Assembly (NCBI GenBank): GCA_004794655.1
Contig: SMMW01000087.1
Coordinates: 186,001 to 250,000 of the forward strand
Direction: 5' to 3'
Length of the DNA stretch: 64,000 nucleotides
Source: Marisa cornuarietis
Taxonomy: Eukaryota; Mollusca; Gastropoda; Architaenioglossa; Ampullariidae
The translations under genes were made by a program, and so were the position numbers. Positions 9,923 through 20,769 of this stretch are shown piece after piece (position 1 is the stretch's first letter; each line of letters opens with the position of its first letter). The notes below the pieces were generated by a model. That model had not been told where the DNA came from. It saw only the letters and a program-made list of their open reading frames with translations, and made no database searches.

Positions 9923-12149
9923 GTTCAATCTGTAAGACTAAGAATAATGTGTAAGTTAAATGTTCCTCCACAAGCCAGGTTTGTCGTGTGTAAACAGCCC
10001 CACAAACCAGGATTTTAGTGTCTAAAAAGCTGCTTTTACACGACCCTTAATGACGTGTATGCGAACTTAGAAGAGGAGGGTGGACGTAGCCATCCCTACC
10101 TCAGTGGTTCAGACCTCTGTTGGTCTTCTCACCTGCCATAGTCACCGCTAACTCTCACGTGCAGTGTAGAGCAGTCAGGGTGGCTGGCACCGGTGGCCCA
10201 ACCATTTGTAAACATCGCCGATTACATAATATTATGTTACAGAATGGGGCTTGTAGTCGCCTATCGTACATTTTGTTTTACCCGAAATAGCCCAGAACAT
10301 CATCTACCGTGTGTATCCTCAGTAGAATAAGTCGCTTTGTCAGAGGTGAAGGACATTCACCTGACCTTCGTCGGTACAGCACTTTATCTGATTAAAGATT
10401 TATCCGCACAGGAGGACTGGGGTTTGACCCCCTTCTATGTAAATAGTATGTAACTATAGATCAAGAGCGGAAGTGCGTGCTGATAGCCTGCATGTAATGT
10501 TGGAGTGGTTTATATAATGTTGACAGGTAATTTACATAAAAGTTAGCCCTTCTGAATTGAATTATTTATGGGATGCGGGAAAATTAGATGCTGTCATGGA
10601 AGTCGATTGTTTTAATCCTCTGCACTTTGAACATTAGCAGCTTCAGCAGAGACGAAGAAGCTTTTTTTTAAACTATGCAGCCGTGTTTAAAGAATTCTTA
10701 TGCACAAGCGGAAAAGGGTTACACCTGAAAAGGTCAATGAAGCCTGAAGCTGCAGCCTGAAACAATTAGTTGAATGTGACAGCACGCTGTAAGTATTTCC
10801 ACCATTAACTGTTTGTGGTCGTAACACCCACACACGTGGTTACAACACGACACAGGTACTTCTCTAGACTGTAACACCTGTTCACAGACATGGTCATCAG
10901 GAACTCCGATATCCTCTCCCCTTGTCACACTTGTAAACCAACACAGGACAAATTAATTGCCATTTCGTGAAAGCACTTTTCTACCGAAATAACTAGCCAT
11001 CAACAAAACCGTGCAGGTAAAAAGCAGTAAAAAACGAATTTCTTGTCATGCTACGTTTGATGAAAAACATTAATAGTCAGTGATATAATTTAAATGTTTG
11101 TAACTCGGGACATTAGTGGCTCATGATCGTACAACCATTTTCGCGATGATATTTATGATGGCATGAGCCTTTCCTAATACAGTGCACGAAAACTTTTCTG
11201 GGCAACCTCTGAGATATTTCCAGCCCACCATAGCTGACATCCTTCACACAACTTGAGGCACGCGTTAAGCTAGCATCGGTACAAGACTTTAAATACAATA
11301 AAAATATAAGCCTGATAACAGACTACATACCAGAGTGTACTTACCGCAGTCAACACAAAATATGTTTATTAGGGAAGTGTTATTGGATAACTGCATATTA
11401 AAACAGTGGAAGATGTGTGACAAAATTTGCATTTTAGTGTTATGTTTATTACGGGTATATCTCTCACTTCATTCTTCTGGAGCCATTTTTATCTATTAAA
11501 CGTGACATTCAGACATTCTGCCCTGACCATCATCATTACAGTACCGTTGTAGAATCACTGTTGTGCCATCAACACCTGGACTAACGTAATTCGGTCTCAG
11601 TAGCTATGATATGAAAAGTTAGGTTTAAATCACACTTTACTCTCTGATATTCTGTATCATCCGGGTCAATCTTCATATGCCATCCTGTCTGTACTTGCTG
11701 TGTGTAAAGAGTTGTACATGCTTGCCCTGAGTTACTGCAATGCTTCTATTGTCCCACGACAATACATCACGATGCTGTTTGTGTCCTCAGTTCCATACTG
11801 CGACTGTCAATACGAGGCAGCGTGAGGCGCAGAAGTCTTTGTTCTACACAGGAGCTCAGCTAGGTTATGTCAGCTCACCTCCCGCTGTTCCTTCCGGCCA
11901 CGTCAGAGAGAAGTAACTACGGAAATGTCAAAGTAACAAATGGGCGAAATAAAGAGATTAAATTAAGCTTGTTTTCATTGATCACGTGACTTTTTATCTG
12001 GCGACGTGAAATCGCTTTTGATGTAGTTTCCTTTTCGCCGCCAGGGTTCTGCATGATAGAAGTTTTTTTATCCTTCTCTTTCTTTCCATCCGAGGGCTAT
12101 GCCACAGTTACCTATTCTATTAACTAGAGTTTAAGGATTGATGATGATG
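9923..12149 (+). other. Right part of duplication copy 1, no gene recognised
   Basis: Collinear with copy 3 (59991-62990) apart from an 830-base block present only there. Only short unsupported ORFs occur. No domain, RNA gene or terminal repeat was recognised. Confidence 0.6.
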
Positions 12150-12545
12150 ATAAGCCTTGAGGAGAGTTCACATCCGACCCTTTCTGTCAGATTACGCCGC
12201 CATATTCCTCATGTCCACTTTTGCGTTGTCGCGGCTGGATAACTGCAACTTTCTGTCGATTTCCCTAACCACCTACTGGACAAAACTCAAAGAGGTCAGC
12301 AGACCATGCTACATCATCTTTCTCGAGCTTCAGTAGCTGCCATTTCCAGTTTCCCTTTATTACAAGATCGTCATACTGTCGGTCCTTTTCTCTCTTTCGA
12401 TCCACTGTTTGGATTCATTTGTTCATTTTCTTCTGTCTTCTTCTGAAGCTTACAAGTCTGGCCTCAAAACTTATTTTTCAAAGTTTGCTGAAGATTTTTT
12501 TTTCATTGTTGTTTGATTGACTGTCAGTTCATTTTCAGCCTTTTG
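12150..12545 (+). pseudogene. LINE tail remnant containing the right duplication edge
   Basis: The translation shows a decayed Arg-Leu-Asp-x-Cys-Asn block (around 12225-12250) and, near 12450-12490, a Lys-Ser-Gly-Leu-Lys-Thr-like stretch as in the C-terminus of LINE ORF2. Similarity between the two duplication copies stops inside it, after ggtcctt at about 12387. A short gat repeat at 12140-12152 precedes it and is greatly expanded in copy 3. Confidence 0.45.
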
Positions 12546-13085
12546 TCCACATAGCACTGGGGCTATATTCATGGACATCGGTTGAGTGACCGACGCTAAA
12601 GTTAACGACCGTTGGTAGGGAACCGACGGTTAAAACCTAACCGACGCTAAGGCTAACGGTGTATTCATGGGCAGGAAAGCATGATCGGTTTCTAAACCGA
12701 CGGTCTATTTTAGGCACCGAGGATATCCCCGTCGCTGCGCGTGCGTTTACGAGTCCTATGAGCACTGAGAAAGCAATATGGCGTGAAACCAGGATAAACA
12801 AATGCTCACCGCGAGGTGCATGATGATGATGCTGGAAAACATTCTCCAAAATAGAAAAATGCAATAAGGACAAAACTAACATTTAGAAGCTGATTGCACA
12901 AAGTGTTGTCGCTGGGAGCTTTGGAATACAGTAGTTCCTTTCTCTAGAAAATCGTATAGTTCCCGAGAAACGATAATTAAAATAAATACGTATACCTGTT
13001 TGTTAAAAGGCTTATGTTAATCTGATGATAATGGTCTGACGTGGGTAAAATCACTGACTCTTTACATCACTGCACTTGTTTACTT
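12546..13085 (+). other. Unassigned sequence, possible DNA-transposon end
   Basis: Repeated motifs around cattcatgg and accgacg (for example 12570-12720) give an internally repetitive block of unknown origin. This resembles the ends of some PIF/Harbinger-type elements, but no second end or target duplication was found, so the identity is open. Confidence 0.25.
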
Positions 13086-13089
13086 ATTT

Positions 13090-13385
13090 AATTCCCTAAC
13101 CAAAAGTTAATGAAAATACAATGCTCGTTCTTTTTTATACTCCCCTCTTCCACTCTTGCTACTTTTCTTCCAATCTTTCTCTGCAGAATCACGATGTTCC
13201 TGTTACTTGGTGCCTTTTCTGTTTTCTATCTTTGTTCTCTGTTTGTCCTCAGTACTGTTGTTTATTCCTCCGTCCCTCGTGTTCTATCTATTAATCCATG
13301 TTTCTTCTCCGTTTTAAGAGCTAAGAGCATGTTCTATATGAGCGTGAATATGCGCTATAAAATATTTATTTATTTATTTATTTAA
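13090..13385 (+). mobile_element. 3' tail of CR1/L2-like LINE (family A)
   Basis: Closely resembles the 3' UTR of the better preserved element at 16030-16308: the same order of blocks, including gagcatg-tctatatgag and gcgctataaaa, ending in a short TTTA tandem tail. It is 5'-truncated with no coding left. The same tail occurs at 43160-43502 (+) and 57725-58139 (-). Confidence 0.75.
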
Positions 13386-13840
13386 ATACCTAACCTCATG
13401 TAATGTGGTAACCTTGGAAGGGACGTAAAATCGCTCATATCGCAGGTCCGTGTGGCTTATAGACGAGCAAGGGACCACTTCTGCAAGAACGGGGGGCTAA
13501 TGTGCCAACGTAGAGGTATTGTATGGTGTAGACAGCCTTAAGTGGTTTATAGCAGGTCGAGCGTGACCAATAGACTAGGCGAGGTGTCTGAGGAGAGTGC
13601 AGTACACCTCAGGGGTCTCCCACACCTGTCTGTCACGATTTAGTAGGATGACATGGTGAAGGGGGGTTAGTCGCCTGTTGTTAGTGCAGAGGGTCAGTAG
13701 GGGTGGCGCCTCCCTCTTTTCCTTGCAGGCTACTTGTTGATTGGATGAAGGATACTAGATGAATGGTTGACCAATTGCATCTCTTGTATGCATTTGTCCA
13801 AATGTGCAAGGTGCAACAGGAAAACGAAAGCATTGGAGAC
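13386..13840. other. Unassigned sequence
   Basis: Moderately GC-rich stretch between a LINE tail and a SINE. No ORF of note, no inverted ends and no second copy noticed in this window. Confidence 0.4.
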
Positions 13841-13850
13841 TTCTCGACAT

Positions 13851-14102
13851 TGGGAGAAGCGGATGGCCGAGTGGTTAGAGCGTCGGCGTCTGAACCGAGA
13901 GCGCGCTGGTTCTATTCCCGATACGCGCAGCATACTTCCCCCAGTCGACCCAGCTGACGAGAATGGGTACCTGACTCCATAGAGGGTTGGGGAAGGCAGC
14001 GAGGGAGAGGAGATTGGCACCACCCTCATGTAAAAGCTGGCCCCGAGAAAAGTGGGGTCTCTAACACCTCACTCCCCAACAACACTCCCTTTTTTTTTAC
14101 CT
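13851..14102 (+). mobile_element. tRNA-derived SINE
   Basis: The head reads like a class II tRNA gene: A box tggccgagtggttagagc (13864-13881) and B box ggttctattcc (about 13908-13918), with spacing suited to an internal RNA polymerase III promoter. A body of unrelated sequence follows and ends in a T-rich run at 14091-14099. It is flanked by a perfect 10-bp direct repeat ttctcgacat (13841-13850 and 14103-14112), as expected after LINE-driven insertion. The tRNA part is not a working tRNA: there is no clear acceptor stem pairing after the T arm. The family name is not assigned. Confidence 0.85.
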
Positions 14103-14112
14103 TTCTCGACAT

Positions 14113-15190
14113 GACATCAGTATGAACGGAGCAACCGGTCAGCAGTCGAAACAATTTTAGCTTTCTCCAACGCCAATTTCTTTTTTACCTCCATACCTCT
14201 TTAAAGAAGGGAAATACTCGAGAGAAAGGACGCTTGAGTCTTAGAATCTTGATGCAAGGGGACGAGTGAGTGACGAGGAACTGTCAGGACTGCCTGCTGT
14301 TGCCGTGGAAATCAAGGGACTACGCGACCAGGACTTGCACTACCTGTGAAAGTAGGCGTTGGGTGCCACCACGGCCGATAGATGTCGTCGTTCTCAAAGG
14401 GAAAAGAACGTCGGTAGAGTTCGCCCGCGCCTCAAAGTACTGTAGTGGGAAGTCACGGTGAACGTCGTTTGGCTGCTGTACGAGGCTTTGCTCATCCCGG
14501 TTCGTACTACTGCGTGCTGTACAACAGTGTAGTCGGGTGAGCAAGCAGTGGTCGAAGAATCCACGTGTATGTCTCTGGACCGGATGAGGGATCCAATCTG
14601 TGTCGCTGGAAGAGCAGTCGTCGCTCTCTGACGTGGTTGGCAGATCGAGGGGAAAGTGACGACGGACGGTCGGACGGGAACTTCGAGGAGATAAATCATT
14701 AGCATGTCGTTACTGTCGACTACAATAGTACTCCCCACATCAACACAAGCGTGAACCAACAGCTGTAATAGCTGAGGTAAGTTGCGCTTAATATGCGTGT
14801 GAGAGCAAATGGTAGTTTTAGCGAGAAGTAACTGAACATTGGAAATGCGACGTGTCTGTGCCTACAGGTGAAAAAAATGTCTCATTTTGTCTAAAAAAAA
14901 AAGGCTCTCCGACCTGAGTGGTGGAAAAAACACTTCCTAGAGACACTGTTTTACAACTTATAACATGTGTCAAAAGTTTTCCCTCCATGGACTTCTAATG
15001 ATTGTGAAAAATGGATGAATGAAAACTCAAGGCAAGACAGTACAGCAGGTGAGGAGCATACTGTACGGTGACCTATAATCAATTCTGTGCGGCTGAACTG
15101 TGTCGAGCGGAGGCGGTGATACTTCTATATACCTGCTTTCTTCTGAGTCAAGAAAGGAGAGGACAAGATGGCCCCAAAAAAGACGACCAA
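14113..15190. other. Unassigned sequence
   Basis: Contains a 121-codon minus-strand ORF (14394-14759) with no recognisable motif and no sign of splice context, so it is not called as a gene. No repeat structure was seen. Confidence 0.4.
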
Positions 15191-15199
15191 AGAAAACAA

Positions 15200-16276
15200 A
15201 AGGAAACTGGTTACTAGCTCTGATGCTATTAGCTCTATAGAAGCTTGTATCAGCGATGTCAAGGGCTGGATGGTAAAAAAACAAGCTTAAACTAAATGAT
15301 GATAAAACGGAAGCCCTCTTGTGCCATAGAAGAAGACATCAACCTTCACTCGTCAGTCTGCCCAATCACATCAAGGTGGGCGACAGCAACATCACCTTCA
15401 CGTCATCTGTTAGGAATCTGGGATTTATTGTCACTGATGACATGACACTCGATAGACATGTAGCATCTGTCTGTCGGTCTGCCTATTATGAGATTCGTAA
15501 GATCAGTGCTATCCGTCACTTTCTCACTACACGCGCTACCAACACTCTTGTCTGTGCGTTTGTTCTTTCTCGACTTGACTACTGCAACTCCTTGCTGGCA
15601 GGCTGCCCTGACTACCTCATTCAGAGACTCCAGAGAGTACAGAACTCTGCTGCGCGTCTGGTGCTTAGAGCAAGGAAACGGGACCATGTCACTCCTCTCC
15701 TTCGTTTGCTACACTGGCTCCCCATCCGTTCTCCCATTCAGTACAAACTGTCTGTGCTGTGTTTTAATTTCTTTGCTGGCTCCTGTCCTGACTGTTTATC
15801 TGAACTTCTCATCCCTTACTCTCCGTCCAGACAACTACGCTCTTCGTCTGACGACCGTATTCTAACTGTTCCTGTCACCAGAACAACAACATATGGTCAC
15901 AGGACTTTTGGCTACTGTGCTGCAAAACAATGGAACTCTCTTCCTTTCCATATCCGCCACCTTCCTACAACTGAATCTTTCAAATCTGCACTGAAAACGC
16001 ACCTCTTCCTTGAGCATTACTCCTAACACAGTCCACACAATGCTAGTCTTTCTTAACCCCGCCCCCTTCCCTCTTGCTACTTTACCCATCTTTCTCGCAG
16101 AATCACTATATTTTTCTGTTCCTGTTACTTGATGCCTTTTGTTTTCTGTTTTGTCAGTACTGTCGTTTTCTTTCGTCCCCTTTGTTCTGTATCTACTTAG
16201 TCTTCGTCTCTTCCTCGTTTTAAGCGTTAAGAGCATGCTCTCTATGAGTATGAATATGCGCTATAAAAATCTTCAC

Positions 16277-16307
<31 letters not shown>

Positions 16308-16312
16308 GTACA
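15200..16312 (+). mobile_element. 5'-truncated CR1/L2-like LINE (family A) with reverse-transcriptase C-terminus
   Basis: Around 15205-15290 the translation shows the Ile-Ser-Asp-Val-Lys-x-Trp-Met segment, a frameshift in an A run, then Lys-Leu-Asn-Asp-Asp-Lys-Thr-Glu, a block typical of LINE reverse transcriptases. The frame 15319-16026 is open for 235 codons and carries the thumb/C-terminal region: Asn-Leu-Gly-Phe-Ile, Arg-Leu-Asp-Tyr-Cys-Asn-Ser-Leu, Gln-Arg-Val-Gln-Asn-Ser-Ala-Ala-Arg-Leu, Leu-His-Trp-Leu-Pro-Ile, ending in His-Leu-Phe-Leu. The polymerase core and endonuclease are absent. It ends in a TTA repeat. It is the best preserved copy of this family here. Confidence 0.85.
16277..16308. 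repeat. ATT trinucleotide tail of LINE
   Basis: About ten TTA/ATT units forming the 3' tail of the family A LINE. The same tail type ends the copies at 43484-43502 and, reversed, 57723-57749. Confidence 0.8.
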
Positions 16313-16318
16313 TTGAGT

Positions 16319-17464
16319 ACCTCCACTCACAATACAGAGTCTCCAGAAAGAGAAGGGCGGCAGCAAGAAAGGGCAGGCAACGTTAGTAAAACAAGTAAAC
16401 CTTCTCAATACCGCGACCGCCAGACCCTACTCACAGTAGTCTTCCCTAACACAATAATTACAAACAATGAAATAGCGGACCGTCTAGAAAAACTAGAAAA
16501 AACGACGGAAGTGCTGAGACAACAAGTTCAAGAAGGACAACTCACATTAACAAAGCAGATAGACAACAAAATCGAACTCTTAACGAGCAGCATTTTTGAC
16601 CTAAAAAACGAAAACGACGAGCTGAAGAAAACTCTAGGAAAACTACACGAGCAAATCCAAGAATTAAGAAAAGAAAATGCTGGATTAACAACGCTAACAA
16701 ATAATCAAAAAGAATAAATAAATCTGCTAGAACAACACTCCAGAAGAGAATCTATAAGGATACATAGACTCAGAGGGGACGGCAGAGACGAATCAGGTGA
16801 AAAATGTGAAAAAGAAATTTTACATATTATTAATTCTACACTTGGCCTCCCTGAAATTGATACTCACAAAACCTCAGCGTTGCATCGAGTGGGGAGACCA
16901 AAACAGGACAAACCAAGGCCAGTCCTAGTGAAGTTCGTATCCAGAAAAGATAAAGAAAAAGTTTGAAAAGCGCGCAGTCACTTGAAGGGGTCCGGTATTG
17001 CTATCACCGAAGACCTCACATACCTCATGCGAAGATTAAATCGCTTGAAACAGCATGATGGTGTGATCAATGCGTGGTCTGCATCTGGTGGTATACTGTT
17101 TGTTAAACTAGTGGACCTATTTGTGTTAGAGGTTAAAAACGGTGACGTAAGTCCAATTGATCGAAAATTGATTGGACTAACACAAGGACGTGAAAGACAA
17201 CACAACAAATCAAGCGGAGGACAACAGCAACGCCTCCCTCAGGATAGGCTTCAACACGAAAGCCAGCCGCAGCGCCAGAAGCAACTGAGACACAAGACCA
17301 AGGGTACACAGCAGGAGCCTACAACCTCTAGCTCCCAGTTTGCCCAACCTACCCACTCTACCTCAACAGCGAACAGGCCGGCTAATTCAACCACGGAAAC
17401 GACTAGCTCCCAATCGCGACGGGGAAATAGACAACGAAATGCCTCGTCTGACAAAAAACGTTGA
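16319..17464 (+). pseudogene. LINE ORF1-like protein (coiled coil and RRM-like), two in-frame stops
   Basis: One frame runs from before 16319 to the stop at 17462-17464, broken only by TAA at 16715 and TGA at about 16960. The product has a Lys/Glu/Leu-rich coiled coil (16465-16714), then a stretch with His-Ser-Arg-Arg-Glu-Ser-Ile-Arg-Ile and Val-Gly-Arg-Pro-Lys, as in L1-type ORF1 proteins, then a segment with Trp-Ser-Ala-Ser-Gly-Gly-Ile, and a Gln/Ser/Thr-rich tail. These proteins bind the element's RNA. It starts directly after the TTA tail of the previous LINE. No ORF2 follows in the next 3 kb, so its partner is unknown; the L1-like ORF2 at 20.8 kb is a possible relative. Confidence 0.75.
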
Positions 17465-19041
17465 CTGTGCAGATACAAACTCTATTGTCGCTGGGACAGA
17501 CACTTCGCTGGGGACATGCGATGCCGAAGAAATACCTTAAGTGATCCATACCCTTTAGACCCAGATTAATTCTGGTAAGTCTCCCGTACATTTTTTGTTT
17601 AAACTGGAGCGAAGCTCTCCGACTGTCCGCGTTTTGTGTTAGGTCATTTAATAGATTTTATGTAAGATATCTATATATCATTTTTCATACACGTTATTGT
17701 TGATGGGGAAAAAAGGAATGTTTGTAAAGGATCTCCCTTCACTTACCTTTTTTAAAAAAATTTTTTATAAATACTCCTTTTTATGGTGAAATGGAAATGC
17801 ATGTAAGTGACCTCCCCTCACTGTACCTTCTCGCTGGTGTAAAAACGATTTCTCAAACCCCATGTCAACGAGGCCTGTAAGGTTGACGTCATCAACTTCC
17901 CTTAGTTGGGGTTAACAAAGCCGCCCACGAAGCCGCCAGCTTCGTGAGATTTGAAAACTATAAGACCAAGACATTACTGAGCTAGTGTTAAAAAATCTGA
18001 ATGCGCCATATGGTAAATATGGAAATAAAGTAGTATGTCATTCGCATATTTTTTCATTGTTAAAATTCCATGTGTGCTAGTTCTGTTATTTATCCAAGTG
18101 CAAAACTATGTCAGTTATGTTTACAACAGGTGACGGATGAGTCGCCTATACTGAAATCACTGAATCAATTCTTTAACATCGCCTTTGCACCATGGGTCCT
18201 CATTAAGCTCATATTCATATTAGTCTAACTCTGTGGTATATAAAGATGATAATATTTTATACTATGATATAAATATCTTACTTAAAAGATGTTTTGTGGA
18301 AAAATGTGGTGACAAAAATCGGATGAACTGAATTTTAGATGTAAGGTAAGTCTATAACTTTGTGTGTTCTTGTTTTGTATTTTTAACAAACATTGATAAT
18401 CAATATAAATTTAATATAGCATTATTAATAGTTCATCACAGTCATATATAAGCATACAAATCAAGATATATATATATAGGGAGACACTAAGATAGAACCC
18501 TGACTTTTAACCCACTGTAATTAAAACTGACCCACGGATTTCAGAAGTTTTTAAGTGTTGGATGAACGTTCAATTAGAATATTCTAATCTTAGAATTAAT
18601 TGTAAAAAATGTTATGATATAAGACAGGAGTACACATTTTCTCTAAAAATAACTCATGATTTTTTTCTCTTTCTGGACTAGTCTCTTTTCTCTTTTCTGG
18701 ACTAGTCCTCCTAAAGCTTAACTTAAAAGAAGAAAAATTCATAAGCCTTATCAAAACCAAAAACAAAATGGTTAGTTTATCCTAACTGAAGGTTACAAAC
18801 AGATGGGAACTAAGTTCCAGGCTTCTTTCCAAACATCTTTTAACATTTCCTAGACAGCTACTTTTACAATAGAACATAAAAACAGCACATTGACGATATT
18901 TGATTTAAACAAGAGATCTGTAGCATCATGAGATGCTGCTCTTTCTGTCAAACAATACAAGTGACAATTGAAAAAAAAACCTGACAAACATCTATATGTG
19001 TAAATGAATATCTTGATGAAGATCTATGTGTTTCTATCAAC

Positions 19042-19043
<2 letters not shown>

Positions 19044-19084
<41 letters not shown>

Positions 19085-19171
19085 GCGCTGAGTGATGTGT
19101 GTGTGTTGCGCTGAGTGATGTGTGTGTGTGTGTGTGTGTGTGTTGCGCTGAGTGACGTGTGTATGTGTGTG
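19044..19171. repeat. TG microsatellite with ttgcgctgagtgatg interruptions
   Basis: A long TG run followed by three occurrences of ttgcgctgagtga separated by further TG runs, forming a compound satellite. ORFs of alternating residues across it are artefacts. Confidence 0.9.
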
Positions 19172-20335
19172 CATACGCAAAAGTAAGAGACAAATAAGCA
19201 GCACGAAAGTGCTAAGTAAAAAAAACAAGCTAAAATATCTTTTCAGAAGTAACCATAAAATTAAATTTAGCTTGATAGTTTGGAGATAAGCATTGAACCC
19301 GTGCACTGCAAACTGTCCAAGTTTATGACCTTTTTAGACTTAACAAAACTCTCCTACAATCTTGTGTTAGTTATCTCTTTGCCTTGATTCATTTTCAAAA
19401 GTCACCAAAGTGTTTTATTTAACATGAGTGATTTAACATTCTTAAAATAATTTACTATCACACAATTCGTACCCAAACAGACAAAAAGAAACTAAGCTTA
19501 TGACTTTAAGGATAAATAAAGGTTTTTGTAACTTTAGAGAAGTGGTGCCAATGTAAGGAACACATCTCAAAATTAATTAAACTGATATGTTAGTATTTTA
19601 TTTTACCAGTTTTTACTAGATCTTGCAGTCAGAAAAATGACTAAATTTGGGGTACTGCATGATGCAGTCTGTGATTAGTTGTTTTTTCTATTTTGTTTTT
19701 CTATTTTCTTTCTATGAAATATTTTATGCCGGTTTTGAACAATCTGTACAAAATGAACAGCCTTTCCATGAAATAAAATATTCATAGAATAAGTAATTTT
19801 TTGACTGTTATTGCTATTAAACAACAGACACATACAGCTGGTGTGGCCAATATTTTGACTAACCTACATAAAAGTCTTGAAGGCGATGAGACGGTATTCT
19901 TTGAGTTGGTGCCACTTACTATCAGTAAATATGTAAGCCAATTACAACTGTAACAGTATATATAGGGACTTTTAGTAAGTTGTGTTGATTTATTAGCCAG
20001 CTAAAAAAAACCATAAAAAATAAATGTATGTAGATTATTCCACAGAATATGACCATGTATTTTTCACAGAAAAAAAATCGTGTGAAAACAGCTTGTAATG
20101 CTTAAAAATGCGATGCTGTCTCACTGACAGCACACAACCGCTTAGTCTTGATCGTGTTTGTTTACCTCAAGTAAGGGCAAGTAACTCTCGCTAACATCAA
20201 ACCTTACAGGTCTAATTTAAACAGGGAGTGGTTATACATTGTTTTTCTATTGACTGATTATTTTAAATTGATGATAGAATGCTTGAGATGGACTTGTAGT
20301 TAAAACTTCTTTTCTTTAATTTAATTTACTGTTGT

Positions 20336-20366
20336 TTTTGTTTGTTTGTTTGTTTGTTTGTTTGTT
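20336..20366. repeat. TTTG tetranucleotide run
   Basis: About seven TTTG units. Confidence 0.85.
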
Positions 20367-20769
20367 TTTTCCTCCTTTCACATCTGGAAATAATTTTTCT
20401 GCATGAGGGCGGGGTTGTGGGGGGTGGAGGGAGAGACAAACTAAAACTTTTCCACCACCAGTGTCGGAGCACCAAATCATTGCTCATAGCAAAAAAATGG
20501 TGACTATTTTGTGTCACCTTGCGAAACCTGTTTTTTACTTACTCGCCAGTCTCCCTTTTTGTTTTTACCCACATTTATGTCTTTGCTATTTTTCTTTCAC
20601 CTTTCTGTACTGTCCACATGTGTTAGACTTGATTTTGCCTTTTGTCACCAAGTATATTGTTCTTTGTTTACATGTAATAGCCAGACCAAGAATGGAGAGA
20701 TTGTTAGCAATAAAATGGTATATAGTTTGACAACTGTACAGTTGGTTAGAAACAAAATTAAACATGACG

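Larger units (their letters stand above)
17465..20750. other. AT-rich intergenic sequence
   Basis: No gene supported. It holds a TG-based repeat at 19044-19171 and a TTTG run at 20336-20366. The remainder is AT-rich and unrecognised. Confidence 0.6.

Noticed and set aside
10340..10460. Another SINE, based on a ggtttgaccccc box
   Set aside because: No A box at the right distance and no tail or target duplication.
13858..13930. A functional tRNA gene
   Set aside because: It has A and B boxes but no matching acceptor stem, and it continues into a repeat body bounded by target duplications, so it is a SINE head.
14394..14759. 121-codon minus-strand ORF as a gene
   Set aside because: No motif, no splice or promoter context, and low-complexity Thr/Ser/Arg composition.
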